This document shows, in pieces, positions 8,024 through 15,807 of a stretch of DNA of 36,280 bases. The DNA is taken from the NCBI GenBank assembly GCA_023399455.1, contig JAEWPN010000042.1, positions 1 to 36,280 on the forward strand, given 5' to 3'. This DNA is from Bacillota bacterium (GTDB lineage: Bacteria > Bacillota > Clostridia > Lachnospirales > Lachnospiraceae). Under the pieces are notes generated by a model. The model worked only from the letters and a program-made list of their open reading frames with translations, ran no database searches and had not been told where the DNA came from. Position 1 is the stretch's first letter. The number at the start of each line of letters is the position of its first letter. Made by a program: the position numbers and the translations under genes.

Positions 8024-8494
8024 ATGAAGAATGAAAAATGTGCGATTGTGGAAGAGCATTTAAACAACTGTGAGGTGTGCAGTGAGGTTTATCGGAAGAA
8101 GCAGGAGGATATCCGAATTGTTCCTGCTTTGAAGAAACCGGATAGAAAAACACTGTGGTATTTAAACGGTGCCAGAGTTTGGTATTTGCTCTGTCCGTTA
8201 CTCGCGTTTATTTTTACTTTTTATGGATGGAAAACGGTTTTTCATATATATGAAGGACTGTTAGCGTTGCTTTGCGCCGTTTTTTTCGCTTCCGAGTTTT
8301 TCCATAGAGGTACGTGGTGGGATGAGGAGTGTGCGGATTTGCAGGAGGAAGCGAGAGAAGGTGCAAAGAAGAAATGGGGAGGTTTTTATGTAAGGCCGCT
8401 TTTTTGGGGGATTCCCGCGCTTTTGGTAATCATAGTGGTACAGTTGCCACGAATCGTTGAATATATTATGGTTACTGTTCACTCCACACAGTAA
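8024..8494 (+). CDS. Zinc-finger (anti-sigma-like) small membrane protein
   Basis: 156-aa protein not recognised as a named family. The N-terminus has CAIVEEHLNNCEVC, a C-x5-H-x3-C-x2-C pattern like the end of the zf-HC2/anti-sigma zinc finger. After a short linker come two close hydrophobic helices (about residues 46-85), a charged segment, then a further helix near the C-terminus (WGIPALLVIIVV). ATG 8024 is chosen for GGAGGGG 6 bp upstream. The frame stays open back to 7943 with plausible residues, so a TTG start at 7988 is possible. No sigma factor lies nearby. The last eight codons, including the stop, lie in the left arm of an inverted-repeat element, so the C-terminus may have been altered by it. 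Confidence 0.65.
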   Translation: MKNEKCAIVEEHLNNCEVCSEVYRKKQEDIRIVPALKKPDRKTLWYLNGARVWYLLCPLLAFIFTFYGWKTVFHIYEGLLALLCAVFFASEFFHRGTWWDEECADLQEEAREGAKKKWGGFYVRPLFWGIPALLVIIVVQLPRIVEYIMVTVHSTQ

Positions 8495-8800
8495 CGTCCG
8501 GCAAATGGACTTCTGGCAGATATCGAAGACAATCGAATCCGAACCCAAAAGACTCCTTTGCCGAATTCAAATATATAAGAAGTTCTAATTCTCTGAATAG
8601 TCAAGCCAAACATAACAGAAAACAAAAAACTCGCTGCGCTCAAACAGTTTTGTTTTCTGTTATGACCTGTCTATTCAAAGAAAGAACTTCTAAATATTTT
8701 CATAGACGCAGTCGTTCTTTTGATTCGGATTCGATTGTCCGCAAAAGTTTGTAAAAAGTCCATTTGTCGGGCAGTTACTGCGAACGGAGTAAACAGTAAC
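8471..8800. repeat. Complete 330-bp inverted-repeat element
   Basis: The arms pair in register over almost the whole element. Outer blocks are 8471-8512 with 8755-8800 (imperfect, each containing its own GTTACTG...CAGTAAC hairpin). GACAATCGAATCCGAA (8528-8543) pairs perfectly with 8724-8739. AAGAAGTTCT-type blocks follow near 8578 and 8682. The inner stem is 17 bp and perfect: 8611-8627 with 8648-8664, closed by a 20-nt loop containing CTCGCTGCGCTC. No ORF of note is present. The inner arms recur at both window ends. Between 8801 and 8977, before iorA, I see only AT-rich sequence with a possible TAAAAT -10 at 8862 and no matching -35. Confidence 0.85.
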
Positions 8801-8977
8801 ATATATGGGATAACGATATTTGCTCTTGTATATTTAAGTAGAAATAAAGGGATATATGTGTTAAAATAAAAACACTGTAGGATTTTAACGCTCTACAACA
8901 GTAAAAGAGAGTCGAATATGCAGACTATACAAATATGGGAAGAAAAGATTAGTGAAGCGAGGAAGGAAGAACAGCAA

Positions 8978-10717
8978 ATGGCGGAAAAAAAGATCATGTT
9001 AGGAAATGAGGCGATTGCCAGAGGGGCTTACGAGGCAGGGGTGAAAGTGTCTGCGGCTTATCCGGGAACGCCGAGTACGGAAATCAGTGAGAACATCGTG
9101 AACTACGATGAAATATATGCCGAATGGTCTCCGAACGAGAAGGTTGCGATGGAAGTGGCGATAGGAGCTTCTATCAGCGGCGTGCGTGCGATGGCATCTA
9201 TGAAGCATGTGGGTGTGAACGTGGCCAGCGACCCGCTGTATACCGCTGCTTACAGCGGAGTGAACGGAGGTCTTGTTCTCGTTGCTGCCGATGATCCGGG
9301 ACTATACAGCTCACAGAACGAACAGGATACGAGATGTGTGGCGAGAGCTGCACAGGTGCCGGTGCTGGAGCCTTCCGACAGTCAGGAAGCGAAAGACTTC
9401 GTGAAGTTCGCATTCGAAATCAGTGAAAAATATGATACGCCGGTAATTGTAAGGACTACTACCAGATTGGCCCACTCCCAGGGAATGGTTACTTTGTTGG
9501 AGAGAAACGATGTGCCGGATAAAGAATATGAAAGAAATATAAGCAAATTCGTCATGATGCCGGGGATGGCAAAGGCGAGACATATCATCGTGGAACAGCG
9601 GATGGACGCTATTGCGGAGGATGGATGTACTTTTCCGGTAAACCGTATGGAGATGGGAGACACCTCCGTAGGATTTATTACCAGTGGTATTCCTTATCAA
9701 TATGTTAAGGAAGTGTGTCCGGAAGCCTCCGTATTGAAGTTGGGACTAGTGCATCCGCTCCCTCGGAAATTAATCGAAGAGTTCACCTCTAAGGTTGATA
9801 AATTATACATATTTGAAGAACTGGAGCCGGTCATCGAGGAGCAGGTGAAGTCGTGGGGCATCGAGGTCATAGGCAAGGAAGTCTTCACAAAGCAGGGTGA
9901 ATATAGTTCAAATATGCTGCGCCGTATCATTCTTGCGAATAAAGTCGAAGAAAGGAAGCCGGAACAGGTTCCGGCACGTCCTCCCATTCTCTGTCCGGGA
10001 TGTCCGCATAGAAGCGTATTTTCCGTTATGAAGAAATTAAAGCTTCACGGAGCGGGAGACATTGGATGCTATACCCTCGGAGCGGTGGCTCCTCTTGGTG
10101 TTATCGATACGACGATTTGCATGGGTGCGAGTATTTCCTCCCTTCATGGAATGGAAAAGGCAAAAGGCAAAGACTATGTGAAGAACTGGGTGGCTGTTAT
10201 CGGAGATTCTACCTTTATGCACACTGGCGTCAATTCCCTGATGAACATGGTTTATAATCAAGGGACAGGAACGGTTTTGATCTTGGATAATTCCACTACA
10301 GGAATGACAGGACATCAGGATCATGCGGCTACCGGTAAGACCTTGAAGGGCGCGAAGGTTCCTTCTATCAATATTTATCACTTGTGCAAGGCTATCGGTA
10401 TCGAGCATGTGAGAGAAATCAATGCTTTCGATCTGCCTTCTCTGGAAAATGCTTTCAAGGAAGAGACTGCAAGGGATGAAATATCGGTGATTATAACAAA
10501 GTCCCCCTGCGTGCTGTTGAAGGGCAACGTATTTCCCGACAAATGTGTACCGTTGCCGGCGAAATGTAAAAAATGCGGCGCATGCCTGAAGCCGGGCTGC
10601 CCGGCTCTTACGAAAAATGAAAACGGCACCATTTCCATCGACGAAACGATGTGCAACGGTTGTGGCTTATGTATGCAGCTTTGCCCCTTCGGAGCAATTG
10701 AGAAGCAGGCGAAATAG
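8978..10717 (+). CDS. iorA: Indolepyruvate ferredoxin oxidoreductase, alpha subunit
   Basis: 579-aa catalytic subunit of the enzyme that oxidatively decarboxylates aryl-pyruvates (from Trp, Phe, Tyr) to aryl-acetyl-CoA, reducing ferredoxin. The N-terminal pyrimidine-binding domain begins MAEKKIMLGNEAIARGAYEA and contains SAAYPGTPSTE. The C-terminal TPP-binding domain has CPGCPHRS and VIGDSTFMHTG near residue 408. Two 4Fe-4S motifs end the protein: CKKCGACLKPGCP near 530 and CNGCGLCMQLCP near 559. ATG 8978 gives the family N-terminus with AGGAAGGA ~10 bp upstream; ATG 8918 would add 20 unconserved residues. iorB follows 16 bp later. Confidence 0.95.
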   Translation: MAEKKIMLGNEAIARGAYEAGVKVSAAYPGTPSTEISENIVNYDEIYAEWSPNEKVAMEVAIGASISGVRAMASMKHVGVNVASDPLYTAAYSGVNGGLVLVAADDPGLYSSQNEQDTRCVARAAQVPVLEPSDSQEAKDFVKFAFEISEKYDTPVIVRTTTRLAHSQGMVTLLERNDVPDKEYERNISKFVMMPGMAKARHIIVEQRMDAIAEDGCTFPVNRMEMGDTSVGFITSGIPYQYVKEVCPEASVLKLGLVHPLPRKLIEEFTSKVDKLYIFEELEPVIEEQVKSWGIEVIGKEVFTKQGEYSSNMLRRIILANKVEERKPEQVPARPPILCPGCPHRSVFSVMKKLKLHGAGDIGCYTLGAVAPLGVIDTTICMGASISSLHGMEKAKGKDYVKNWVAVIGDSTFMHTGVNSLMNMVYNQGTGTVLILDNSTTGMTGHQDHAATGKTLKGAKVPSINIYHLCKAIGIEHVREINAFDLPSLENAFKEETARDEISVIITKSPCVLLKGNVFPDKCVPLPAKCKKCGACLKPGCPALTKNENGTISIDETMCNGCGLCMQLCPFGAIEKQAK

Positions 10718-10733
10718 AGAGGAGAGGACTGAA

Positions 10734-11303
10734 ATGATGACAAAAAGTATTATGATAGTGGGTGTAGGCGGACAAGGGACTCTTCTGACCAGCCGTATTC
10801 TGGGAGGAATTATTCAGGAAGCGGGATATGATGTAAAATTATCGGAGGTACACGGAATGGCACAGAGAGGCGGCAGCGTTGTAACCTTTGTAAGATATGG
10901 GGAAAAGGTGTGGGAGCCTATCGTTGAGGAAGGTCAAGCGGATGTATTGATCGCGTTTGAGCGCCTGGAAGCTCTTCGATATGCACATTTTTTAAAGAAG
11001 GACGGAGTGCTGGTTATCAACGACTGGAGAATCGATCCGATTACTGTCGTTACAGGAGCGGCGCAGTATCCGGAGGATATTATTGAGAATTTGAGCAAGG
11101 ACTACAAGGTATATACGGTAAACGCGATGGAGGAGGCGATAAAACTCGGCAATTCCAAAGCATTTAATGTAATCGTACTGGGACTTTCGGCAAAGCATAT
11201 GGAATTCGCGAAGGAAGACTGGCTTAAGGTAATTGAAAGAACGGTGCCGCCTAAGACAGTTGATATTAACGAAAAGGCGTTTTTGATCGGATACGAAGGG
11301 TAG
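10734..11303 (+). CDS. iorB: Indolepyruvate ferredoxin oxidoreductase, beta subunit
   Basis: 189-aa gamma-type domain subunit that pairs with IorA. Family features: the glycine-rich [20 protein letters not shown] at residues 5-24, then [22 protein letters not shown] 10734 has GAGGAGAGG upstream; the reading frame is open further back into iorA but that extension is an overlap artefact. A 31-bp gap leads to the CoA-ligase gene. Co-transcription with iorA is expected. Confidence 0.95.
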   Translation: MMTKSIMIVGVGGQGTLLTSRILGGIIQEAGYDVKLSEVHGMAQRGGSVVTFVRYGEKVWEPIVEEGQADVLIAFERLEALRYAHFLKKDGVLVINDWRIDPITVVTGAAQYPEDIIENLSKDYKVYTVNAMEEAIKLGNSKAFNVIVLGLSAKHMEFAKEDWLKVIERTVPPKTVDINEKAFLIGYEG

Positions 11304-11334
11304 CATAATAAATATACGATGGGAGAGGGCGGAC

Positions 11335-12636
11335 ATGATGATTTGGAATGAAGCAAAAGAATGTATGCGCAGGGATGAGAAAATCGTTCTTCAGGGGGCG
11401 AGGCTGGTAAAGACGGTGGACAGAGTATATCACAGCGTACCGTTTTACCGGAAGAAGATGCAGAATATCGGTATTGAGCCGGGAGATATTCGGGATATCA
11501 CGGACTTGGAGAAGCTTCCGTTTACGACGAAAGCGGATTTGCGGGAGAATTACCCCTTTGGGCTGTTCGCGGTTCCTCAGTCGGAAATAGTCAGAATTCA
11601 CGCTTCCAGCGGGACTACCGGAAAAGCGACTGTAGTAGGGTATACGAGAAGGGATCTGGATATTTGGAGCGAATGCGTGGCGAGGGCGTTTACGATGGCT
11701 GGAGTATCCAAGGACGATATTATCCAAGTGGCTTACGGTTACGGACTTTTTACCGGTGGCTTGGGCGCTCATAATGGTGCTGAGAAATTGGGAGCCACGG
11801 TAGTGCCCATGTCCACCGGCAATACGAAGAAGCTGACTACGATGATGATCGACTTCGGCGCTACGGCAATTGCCTGCACTCCTTCCTATCTTCTCCATAT
11901 CGCGGAGACATTGGAGGAGAACGGTGAACTTGATATGATCAAGCTTAAAGTTGCTATTTGCGGTGCGGAGCCATGGACGGAAAACATGCGTAAGCAGATA
12001 GAAGCGAAGCTGAATATCCACGCGCACGACATTTACGGGCTGTCGGAGATTATGGGGCCGGGAGTGGCCTGCGATTGCGAATACCACAAAGGTCTCCACG
12101 TATATGACGATCATTTCCTTCCCGAGGTCATCGACCCGGATACGCTTTTGGCTGTAGCGGAGGGAGAACTGGGTGAGCTTGTCTTTACTACGATTACGAA
12201 GGAAGGAATTCCCCTTTTGAGATACCGCACCAGAGATTTGACCAGTATAAGCTACGAAACTTGCGAATGCGGAAGAACGCTGCCGCGTATTAGCCGGTTC
12301 AAGGGACGCTCCGACGATATGCTGATCATCCGGGGAGTGAATGTTTTCCCCTCTCAGGTGGAAGCGGCTCTTTTGGAGATGGGAGAGACCAGCCCCCACT
12401 ATATGATGATCGTGGATAGAGCAAATAATCTGGACACTTTGGAGGTTCAGGTAGAAGTGAACGAGAGGTTCTTTTCCGATGAAATCAAGGAGCTTGAGAA
12501 GCTGACGAAGAAGATAGAGCATGCGCTCCAGCAGGCACTTGGCATTGCGGCGAAAGTGAAGCTGGTGGAGCCTAAAAGCATCGAAAGAAGTATGGGAAAA
12601 GCAGTACGTGTCATAGATAAGAGGAAGCTGGTATAA
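11335..12636 (+). CDS. Phenylacetate-CoA ligase family protein (PaaK-like)
   Basis: 433-aa member of the ANL adenylating superfamily. It would activate an aryl-acetate with ATP and CoA to aryl-acetyl-CoA and AMP. The P-loop-like motif is [16 protein letters not shown] near residue 90, with [16 protein letters not shown] near 232 and the hinge [10 protein letters not shown] near 298. The C-terminal subdomain has [20 protein letters not shown]. Length is normal for PaaK. Its place behind iorAB fits aromatic amino acid catabolism: IorAB makes aryl-acetyl-CoA and the ligase can interconvert it with the free acid. Actual substrate is inferred. ATG 11335 or 11338 both suit the AGAGGGCGG site. Confidence 0.9.
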   Translation: MMIWNEAKECMRRDEKIVLQGARLVKTVDRVYHSVPFYRKKMQNIGIEPGDIRDITDLEKLPFTTKADLRENYPFGLFAVPQSEIVRIHASSGTTGKATVVGYTRRDLDIWSECVARAFTMAGVSKDDIIQVAYGYGLFTGGLGAHNGAEKLGATVVPMSTGNTKKLTTMMIDFGATAIACTPSYLLHIAETLEENGELDMIKLKVAICGAEPWTENMRKQIEAKLNIHAHDIYGLSEIMGPGVACDCEYHKGLHVYDDHFLPEVIDPDTLLAVAEGELGELVFTTITKEGIPLLRYRTRDLTSISYETCECGRTLPRISRFKGRSDDMLIIRGVNVFPSQVEAALLEMGETSPHYMMIVDRANNLDTLEVQVEVNERFFSDEIKELEKLTKKIEHALQQALGIAAKVKLVEPKSIERSMGKAVRVIDKRKLV

Positions 12637-12675
12637 AGTTTTTCAGGCGGCTTGGACGCAGATTGGAGGGGTTTT

Positions 12676-13110
12676 ATGTCTATTAAGCAATTGTCAGTTT
12701 TTTTGGAAAACAGAGAGGGACGTTTGGAGGATGTGCTTCAGGTACTTAAGGATAATGAAGTGAACATTATATCCTTAAGCCTTGCGGATACAGAAAAGTT
12801 CGGTATGCTCCGTTTGTTGGTGAGCAGCCCGGAGGCGGCACATAACGCATTGAAGAGGAACGGTTTTTCTTCCAGGCTTACGGATGTGCTGGCTATCAGG
12901 ATCTCTCATCGTGTCGGCATGCTTCAGGAGCTGTTAGAGCCTATTTGTGATGCACATATCAATATTGAATATATGTATGCGTTGTCCACGGGACGGGATG
13001 ACGCCTCTATGGTTTTAAAGACCTCGGACTTGGCGTTTGCAGAAAAAACTTTGCGTGCAAAGGGAGTGGAAATTATTGCTCCCGAAGAAATCACAGATAT
13101 GCAGTCTTGA
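12676..13110 (+). CDS. Tandem ACT-domain protein
   Basis: 144-aa protein of two ACT domains: residues ~1-68 (IKQLSVFLENREGRLEDVLQ and the NIISLSLADTEKFGMLRLLV strand) and ~70-144 (RVGMLQELLEPICDAHINIE). ACT domains bind amino acids, so this is probably a small regulatory protein sensing an aromatic amino acid in the iorAB/CoA-ligase pathway. Such a gene commonly accompanies PaaK-like genes. ATG 12676 has TGGAGGGG 5 bp upstream; the longer in-frame reading from TTG 12652 is less likely. It is the last gene of the cassette; the rplS promoter starts a few bases after its stop. Confidence 0.88.
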   Translation: MSIKQLSVFLENREGRLEDVLQVLKDNEVNIISLSLADTEKFGMLRLLVSSPEAAHNALKRNGFSSRLTDVLAIRISHRVGMLQELLEPICDAHINIEYMYALSTGRDDASMVLKTSDLAFAEKTLRAKGVEIIAPEEITDMQS

Positions 13111-13118
13111 AAAATAGC

Positions 13119-13147
13119 TTGCATTTTATATGCGGTTATGCTAAAGT
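13119..13147 (+). promoter_or_regulatory. Sigma-A promoter of rplS
   Basis: TTGCAT (13119-13124), a 17-bp spacer and TAAAGT (13142-13147). Transcription would begin near 13153, leaving a ~108-nt leader before rplS. This gives L19 its own promoter, separate from the catabolic cassette. Confidence 0.55.
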
Positions 13148-13153
13148 ATTCAT

Positions 13154-13248
13154 GTTGCGAAAATGGGATGGTCCTCTGTTATCATAGCCGCATAAGTTGT
13201 GGCTTTGCAAAGTGCAGCTTTGTGTATATTAAGAACATCTAAATAATA
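13154..13248 (+). ncRNA. Possible structured leader of rplS
   Basis: The 5' leader has a perfect 7-bp stem, AGCCGCA (13186-13192) with TGTGGCT (13198-13204, one G-U pair), and a 5-nt loop. A self-complementary CTTTGCAAAG follows. Autoregulatory L19 leaders are known in Firmicutes, but I cannot confirm that this belongs to that class. The ribosome binding site AAGGAGGC follows at 13249-13256. Confidence 0.35.
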
Positions 13249-13260
13249 AGGAGGCACACG

Positions 13261-13608
13261 ATGAGTAATATTATAAGAGAAATCGAAGCGGAACAATTAA
13301 AAGAATCCGTACCGGAGTTTAACGTAGGCGATACGGTAAAAGTATACGGTAAAATCAAAGAGGGTAACCGTGAGAGAATCCAGATTTTCGAAGGTACCGT
13401 TTTGAAAATGCAGGGAGGAAGCAACAGAGCGACCTTCACAGTAAGAAAGAATTCCAACGGTATCGGCGTTGAGAAGACTTGGCCTTTACATTCTCCTAAT
13501 GTAGAAAAGGTAGAAGTAGTAAGAAGAGGTAAAGTAAGAAGAGCAAAACTGAACTACTTGAGAGACCGCGTAGGTAAGAAGGCAAAAGTAAAAGAATTAG
13601 TAAAATAA
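13261..13608 (+). CDS. rplS: 50S ribosomal protein L19
   Basis: 115-aa L19, located at the 30S-50S interface. Family motifs seen are [54 protein letters not shown] and a basic C-terminus ([20 protein letters not shown]). AAGGAGGC is 5 bp before ATG 13261. The gene has its own promoter and a strong terminator, so it is probably transcribed alone, although it normally follows trmD in this phylum. Confidence 0.98.
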   Translation: MSNIIREIEAEQLKESVPEFNVGDTVKVYGKIKEGNRERIQIFEGTVLKMQGGSNRATFTVRKNSNGIGVEKTWPLHSPNVEKVEVVRRGKVRRAKLNYLRDRVGKKAKVKELVK

Positions 13609-13617
13609 TGACGATGT

Positions 13618-13662
13618 AATAAAGAGCAATTATCAGCGTGTAATTGCTCTTTATTGTTTTTT
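13618..13662 (+). terminator. Intrinsic terminator of rplS
   Basis: A perfect 15-bp stem, AATAAAGAGCAATTA (13618-13632) with TAATTGCTCTTTATT (13641-13655), an 8-nt loop and GTTTTTT after it. Confidence 0.88.
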
Positions 13663-13708
13663 ATTGTATACTATATCATGGTATTACTACAAGCAAAGCG
13701 TTTTACTC

Positions 13709-13717
13709 TGGTATAAT
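13709..13717 (+). promoter_or_regulatory. Extended -10 element upstream of the first lepB
   Basis: TGGTATAAT: a perfect TATAAT (13712-13717) preceded by the TG of an extended -10. No good -35 lies 17-18 bp upstream. If used, transcription would begin near 13724 and favour the lepB start at 13734 over ATG 13716. Confidence 0.45.
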
Positions 13718-13733
13718 GAACGGAAACAGGAAG

Positions 13734-14315
13734 ATGAGAAGAAGCAAGGGCCTTAGCTTTTATGAGAAAAAGAAACGTGTAAGCCTTCATATGGTGAGGG
13801 AGATTTTCGGCATGGTGTTCGGCACTTTTGCCGCTGTTTTGCTTGCCGCCGTTTTCGTATTCAGCGTGGGAATGCGGACTAATGTCATCGGTGTATCCAT
13901 GGAGCCGACGTTGTATAACGGACAACAGATACTGGTTAACCGTTTCGGTTACAAGCTTACTTCGCCGAAGAAGGGCGACGTCATTGTATTCCTGCCAAAC
14001 GGCAATCAAAACGCTCATTATTACATAAAGCGTGTTGTAGCGCTGCCGGGTGAGACTGTGCAGATTATTGAAGGACAGCTTTATGTGGATGGAGTTCCCG
14101 AGGACAACGAGACCTATGATAAGATGGAGGATGCGGGAATTGCGGAAAATGAAATTGTTTTAAAAAATGACGAATATTTTGTTTTGGGTGATAACAGAAA
14201 TATAAGCGAAGACAGCCGTTCGGGAAATATCGGCCCTGTGAATAGAGATACCATCTATGGGAAAGCATGGTTTCATATGGGCACAGAGAACGAGGGAATG
14301 GGACTTATACAATAA
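13734..14315 (+). CDS. lepB: Signal peptidase I (first copy)
   Basis: 193-aa type I signal peptidase that removes signal peptides of exported proteins on the outer face of the membrane. A basic N-terminus is followed by one membrane helix (about residues 21-46). The Ser/Lys dyad is visible as NVIGVSMEPTL (Ser55) and HYYIKRVVALPGE (Lys99). The box-E region GDNRNISEDSRSGNIGPV comes later. The start is uncertain: ATG 13734 has GGAAA about 7 bp upstream and lies downstream of the extended -10; ATG 13716 is in frame but has no ribosome site. It precedes rbgA by 29 bp. Confidence 0.93.
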   Translation: MRRSKGLSFYEKKKRVSLHMVREIFGMVFGTFAAVLLAAVFVFSVGMRTNVIGVSMEPTLYNGQQILVNRFGYKLTSPKKGDVIVFLPNGNQNAHYYIKRVVALPGETVQIIEGQLYVDGVPEDNETYDKMEDAGIAENEIVLKNDEYFVLGDNRNISEDSRSGNIGPVNRDTIYGKAWFHMGTENEGMGLIQ

Positions 14316-14344
14316 TAGTTTAAATAGAATTAGGAGTTAAAAAT

Positions 14345-15187
14345 ATGAATTATCAGTGGTACCCGGGGCATATGACCAAGGCGAAGAGAATGATGCAGGA
14401 AGACATCAAGCTGATAGATTTGGTGATCGAGCTGGTCGATGCCAGGATTCCTCTCAGCAGCCGTAATCCCGATATCGACGAATTGGGAAAAAATAAAGCA
14501 AGATTGATCCTTCTTAACAAATCGGATCTGGCAGACCCGAAATACAATAGGCTTTGGTCGGAATATTTTAAGGAAAAAGGCTTTCACGTGCTGGAGATCA
14601 ATTCCAAAAACGGCACGGGAGTAAAAGCGATACAAGGCGTCGTGCAGGAAGCCTGCAAGGAAAAAATAGAAAGGGACAGAAAGAGAGGTATCATCAACAG
14701 ACCCGTTCGGGCTATGGTGGTAGGAATACCGAATGTAGGGAAATCGACGTTTATCAATACATTTGCAGGAAAGGCGTGTACGAAGACGGGAAACAAGCCG
14801 GGTGTTACAAAAGGGAAGCAGTGGATTCGCTTGAACAAAGGAATCGAGCTTCTGGACACGCCGGGCATCCTATGGCCCAAGTTCGAGGATCAGGCGGTAG
14901 GGATGAAGCTTGCTTTCATTGGTTCTATGAACGACGAGGTCTTGCATATTGATGAATTATCCTTGGATTTGATACACTTTTTGCAGGAGAAATATGACGG
15001 AGTCTTGAAAAAACGCTACGAAGTGGAGCCGGTCGGAAATACGTCGGATATACTTCGTGAGATTTGCGTTGCAAGACACTGTTATCTGAAGGGCGAGGAG
15101 CCGGATTTGCAAAGAGCTGCCGCTATTGTGGTGGAGGATTTCAGAAGCGGAAGGCTGGGAAGAATTACGCTGGAATTTCCGGAATGA
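14345..15187 (+). CDS. rbgA: Ribosome biogenesis GTPase RbgA (YlqF)
   Basis: 280-aa circularly permuted GTPase required for late 50S assembly. The permuted order is visible: G4 NKSD at residues 58-61 comes before G1 GIPNVGKST (127-135) and G3 LLDTPGILWPK. The N-terminal YPGHMTKAKRMM and the C-terminal helical domain are typical. ATG 14345 has AGGAG upstream. The gene lies between two signal peptidase genes and ahead of rnhB, close to the Bacillus order rplS-rbgA-rnhB. Confidence 0.96.
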   Translation: MNYQWYPGHMTKAKRMMQEDIKLIDLVIELVDARIPLSSRNPDIDELGKNKARLILLNKSDLADPKYNRLWSEYFKEKGFHVLEINSKNGTGVKAIQGVVQEACKEKIERDRKRGIINRPVRAMVVGIPNVGKSTFINTFAGKACTKTGNKPGVTKGKQWIRLNKGIELLDTPGILWPKFEDQAVGMKLAFIGSMNDEVLHIDELSLDLIHFLQEKYDGVLKKRYEVEPVGNTSDILREICVARHCYLKGEEPDLQRAAAIVVEDFRSGRLGRITLEFPE

Positions 15188-15251
15188 TTTTGAGAAATAC
15201 TATTAAAATAAGCTGACATAATATGCCGGTTTGGAAGGGCATGGTTTAAGA

Positions 15252-15791
15252 ATGAAGAGGATGTTAAAAGAAATATTGAGTACCAGCGTCTATCTGCTTG
15301 TAGTGCTTTGTCTGACCTATGTGGTGATTCATTTCATTGGACAGAGGACGCAGGTAATCGGAAGCTCTATGGAGACGACCCTTAGCGACAACGATAATTT
15401 GATCGTGGATAAGATCACTTACCGTTTCAACGATCCTAAGAGATTCGATATCGTGGTATTTCCGTTCCAGTATGCGAAGGAGACCTTCTATATTAAGAGG
15501 ATTATCGGTTTGCCGGGAGAGACAGTCTATATCGATGAAGGCGGTGTTATTTATATCGATGGCGAAGCTCTTGAAGAACATTACGGAAAGGAAGTCATTC
15601 TGGATGCCGGACGGGCGAAGGAACCGGTCACCTTGGGAGAGAACGAGTATTTCGTGATGGGCGATAATAGAAATAACAGTTCAGACAGCAGAGATCCGGC
15701 GGTGGGCAATGTTTCCAGAGACGACATCATAGGAAGGGCGTGGATCCGCATCTGGCCTTTGAAGGATTTAGGTATCTTAAAACATCAATAA
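15252..15791 (+). CDS. lepB: Signal peptidase I (second copy)
   Basis: 179-aa type I signal peptidase. One membrane helix (about residues 8-30) is followed by TQVIGSSMETTLSD, with the catalytic serine at 39, and FYIKRIIGLPGE, with the lysine at 82. GDNRNNSSDSRDPAVGNV is the box-E region. The usual proline of the SMxPT motif is replaced by threonine (SMETT), which may alter substrate choice. ATG 15252 is the family-like start; GGAAGGG lies 12 bp upstream, so the TTG at 15231 cannot be excluded. It sits between rbgA and rnhB. Confidence 0.92.
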   Translation: MKRMLKEILSTSVYLLVVLCLTYVVIHFIGQRTQVIGSSMETTLSDNDNLIVDKITYRFNDPKRFDIVVFPFQYAKETFYIKRIIGLPGETVYIDEGGVIYIDGEALEEHYGKEVILDAGRAKEPVTLGENEYFVMGDNRNNSSDSRDPAVGNVSRDDIIGRAWIRIWPLKDLGILKHQ

Positions 15792-15807
15792 AGACGGAGA
15801 TGAAACA

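Noticed and set aside
11266..12522. 418-codon open frame on the minus strand opposite the CoA-ligase gene
   Set aside because: It lies wholly antisense to a clearly recognised gene, resembles no known family and has no promoter or ribosome site; it is a codon-bias shadow.
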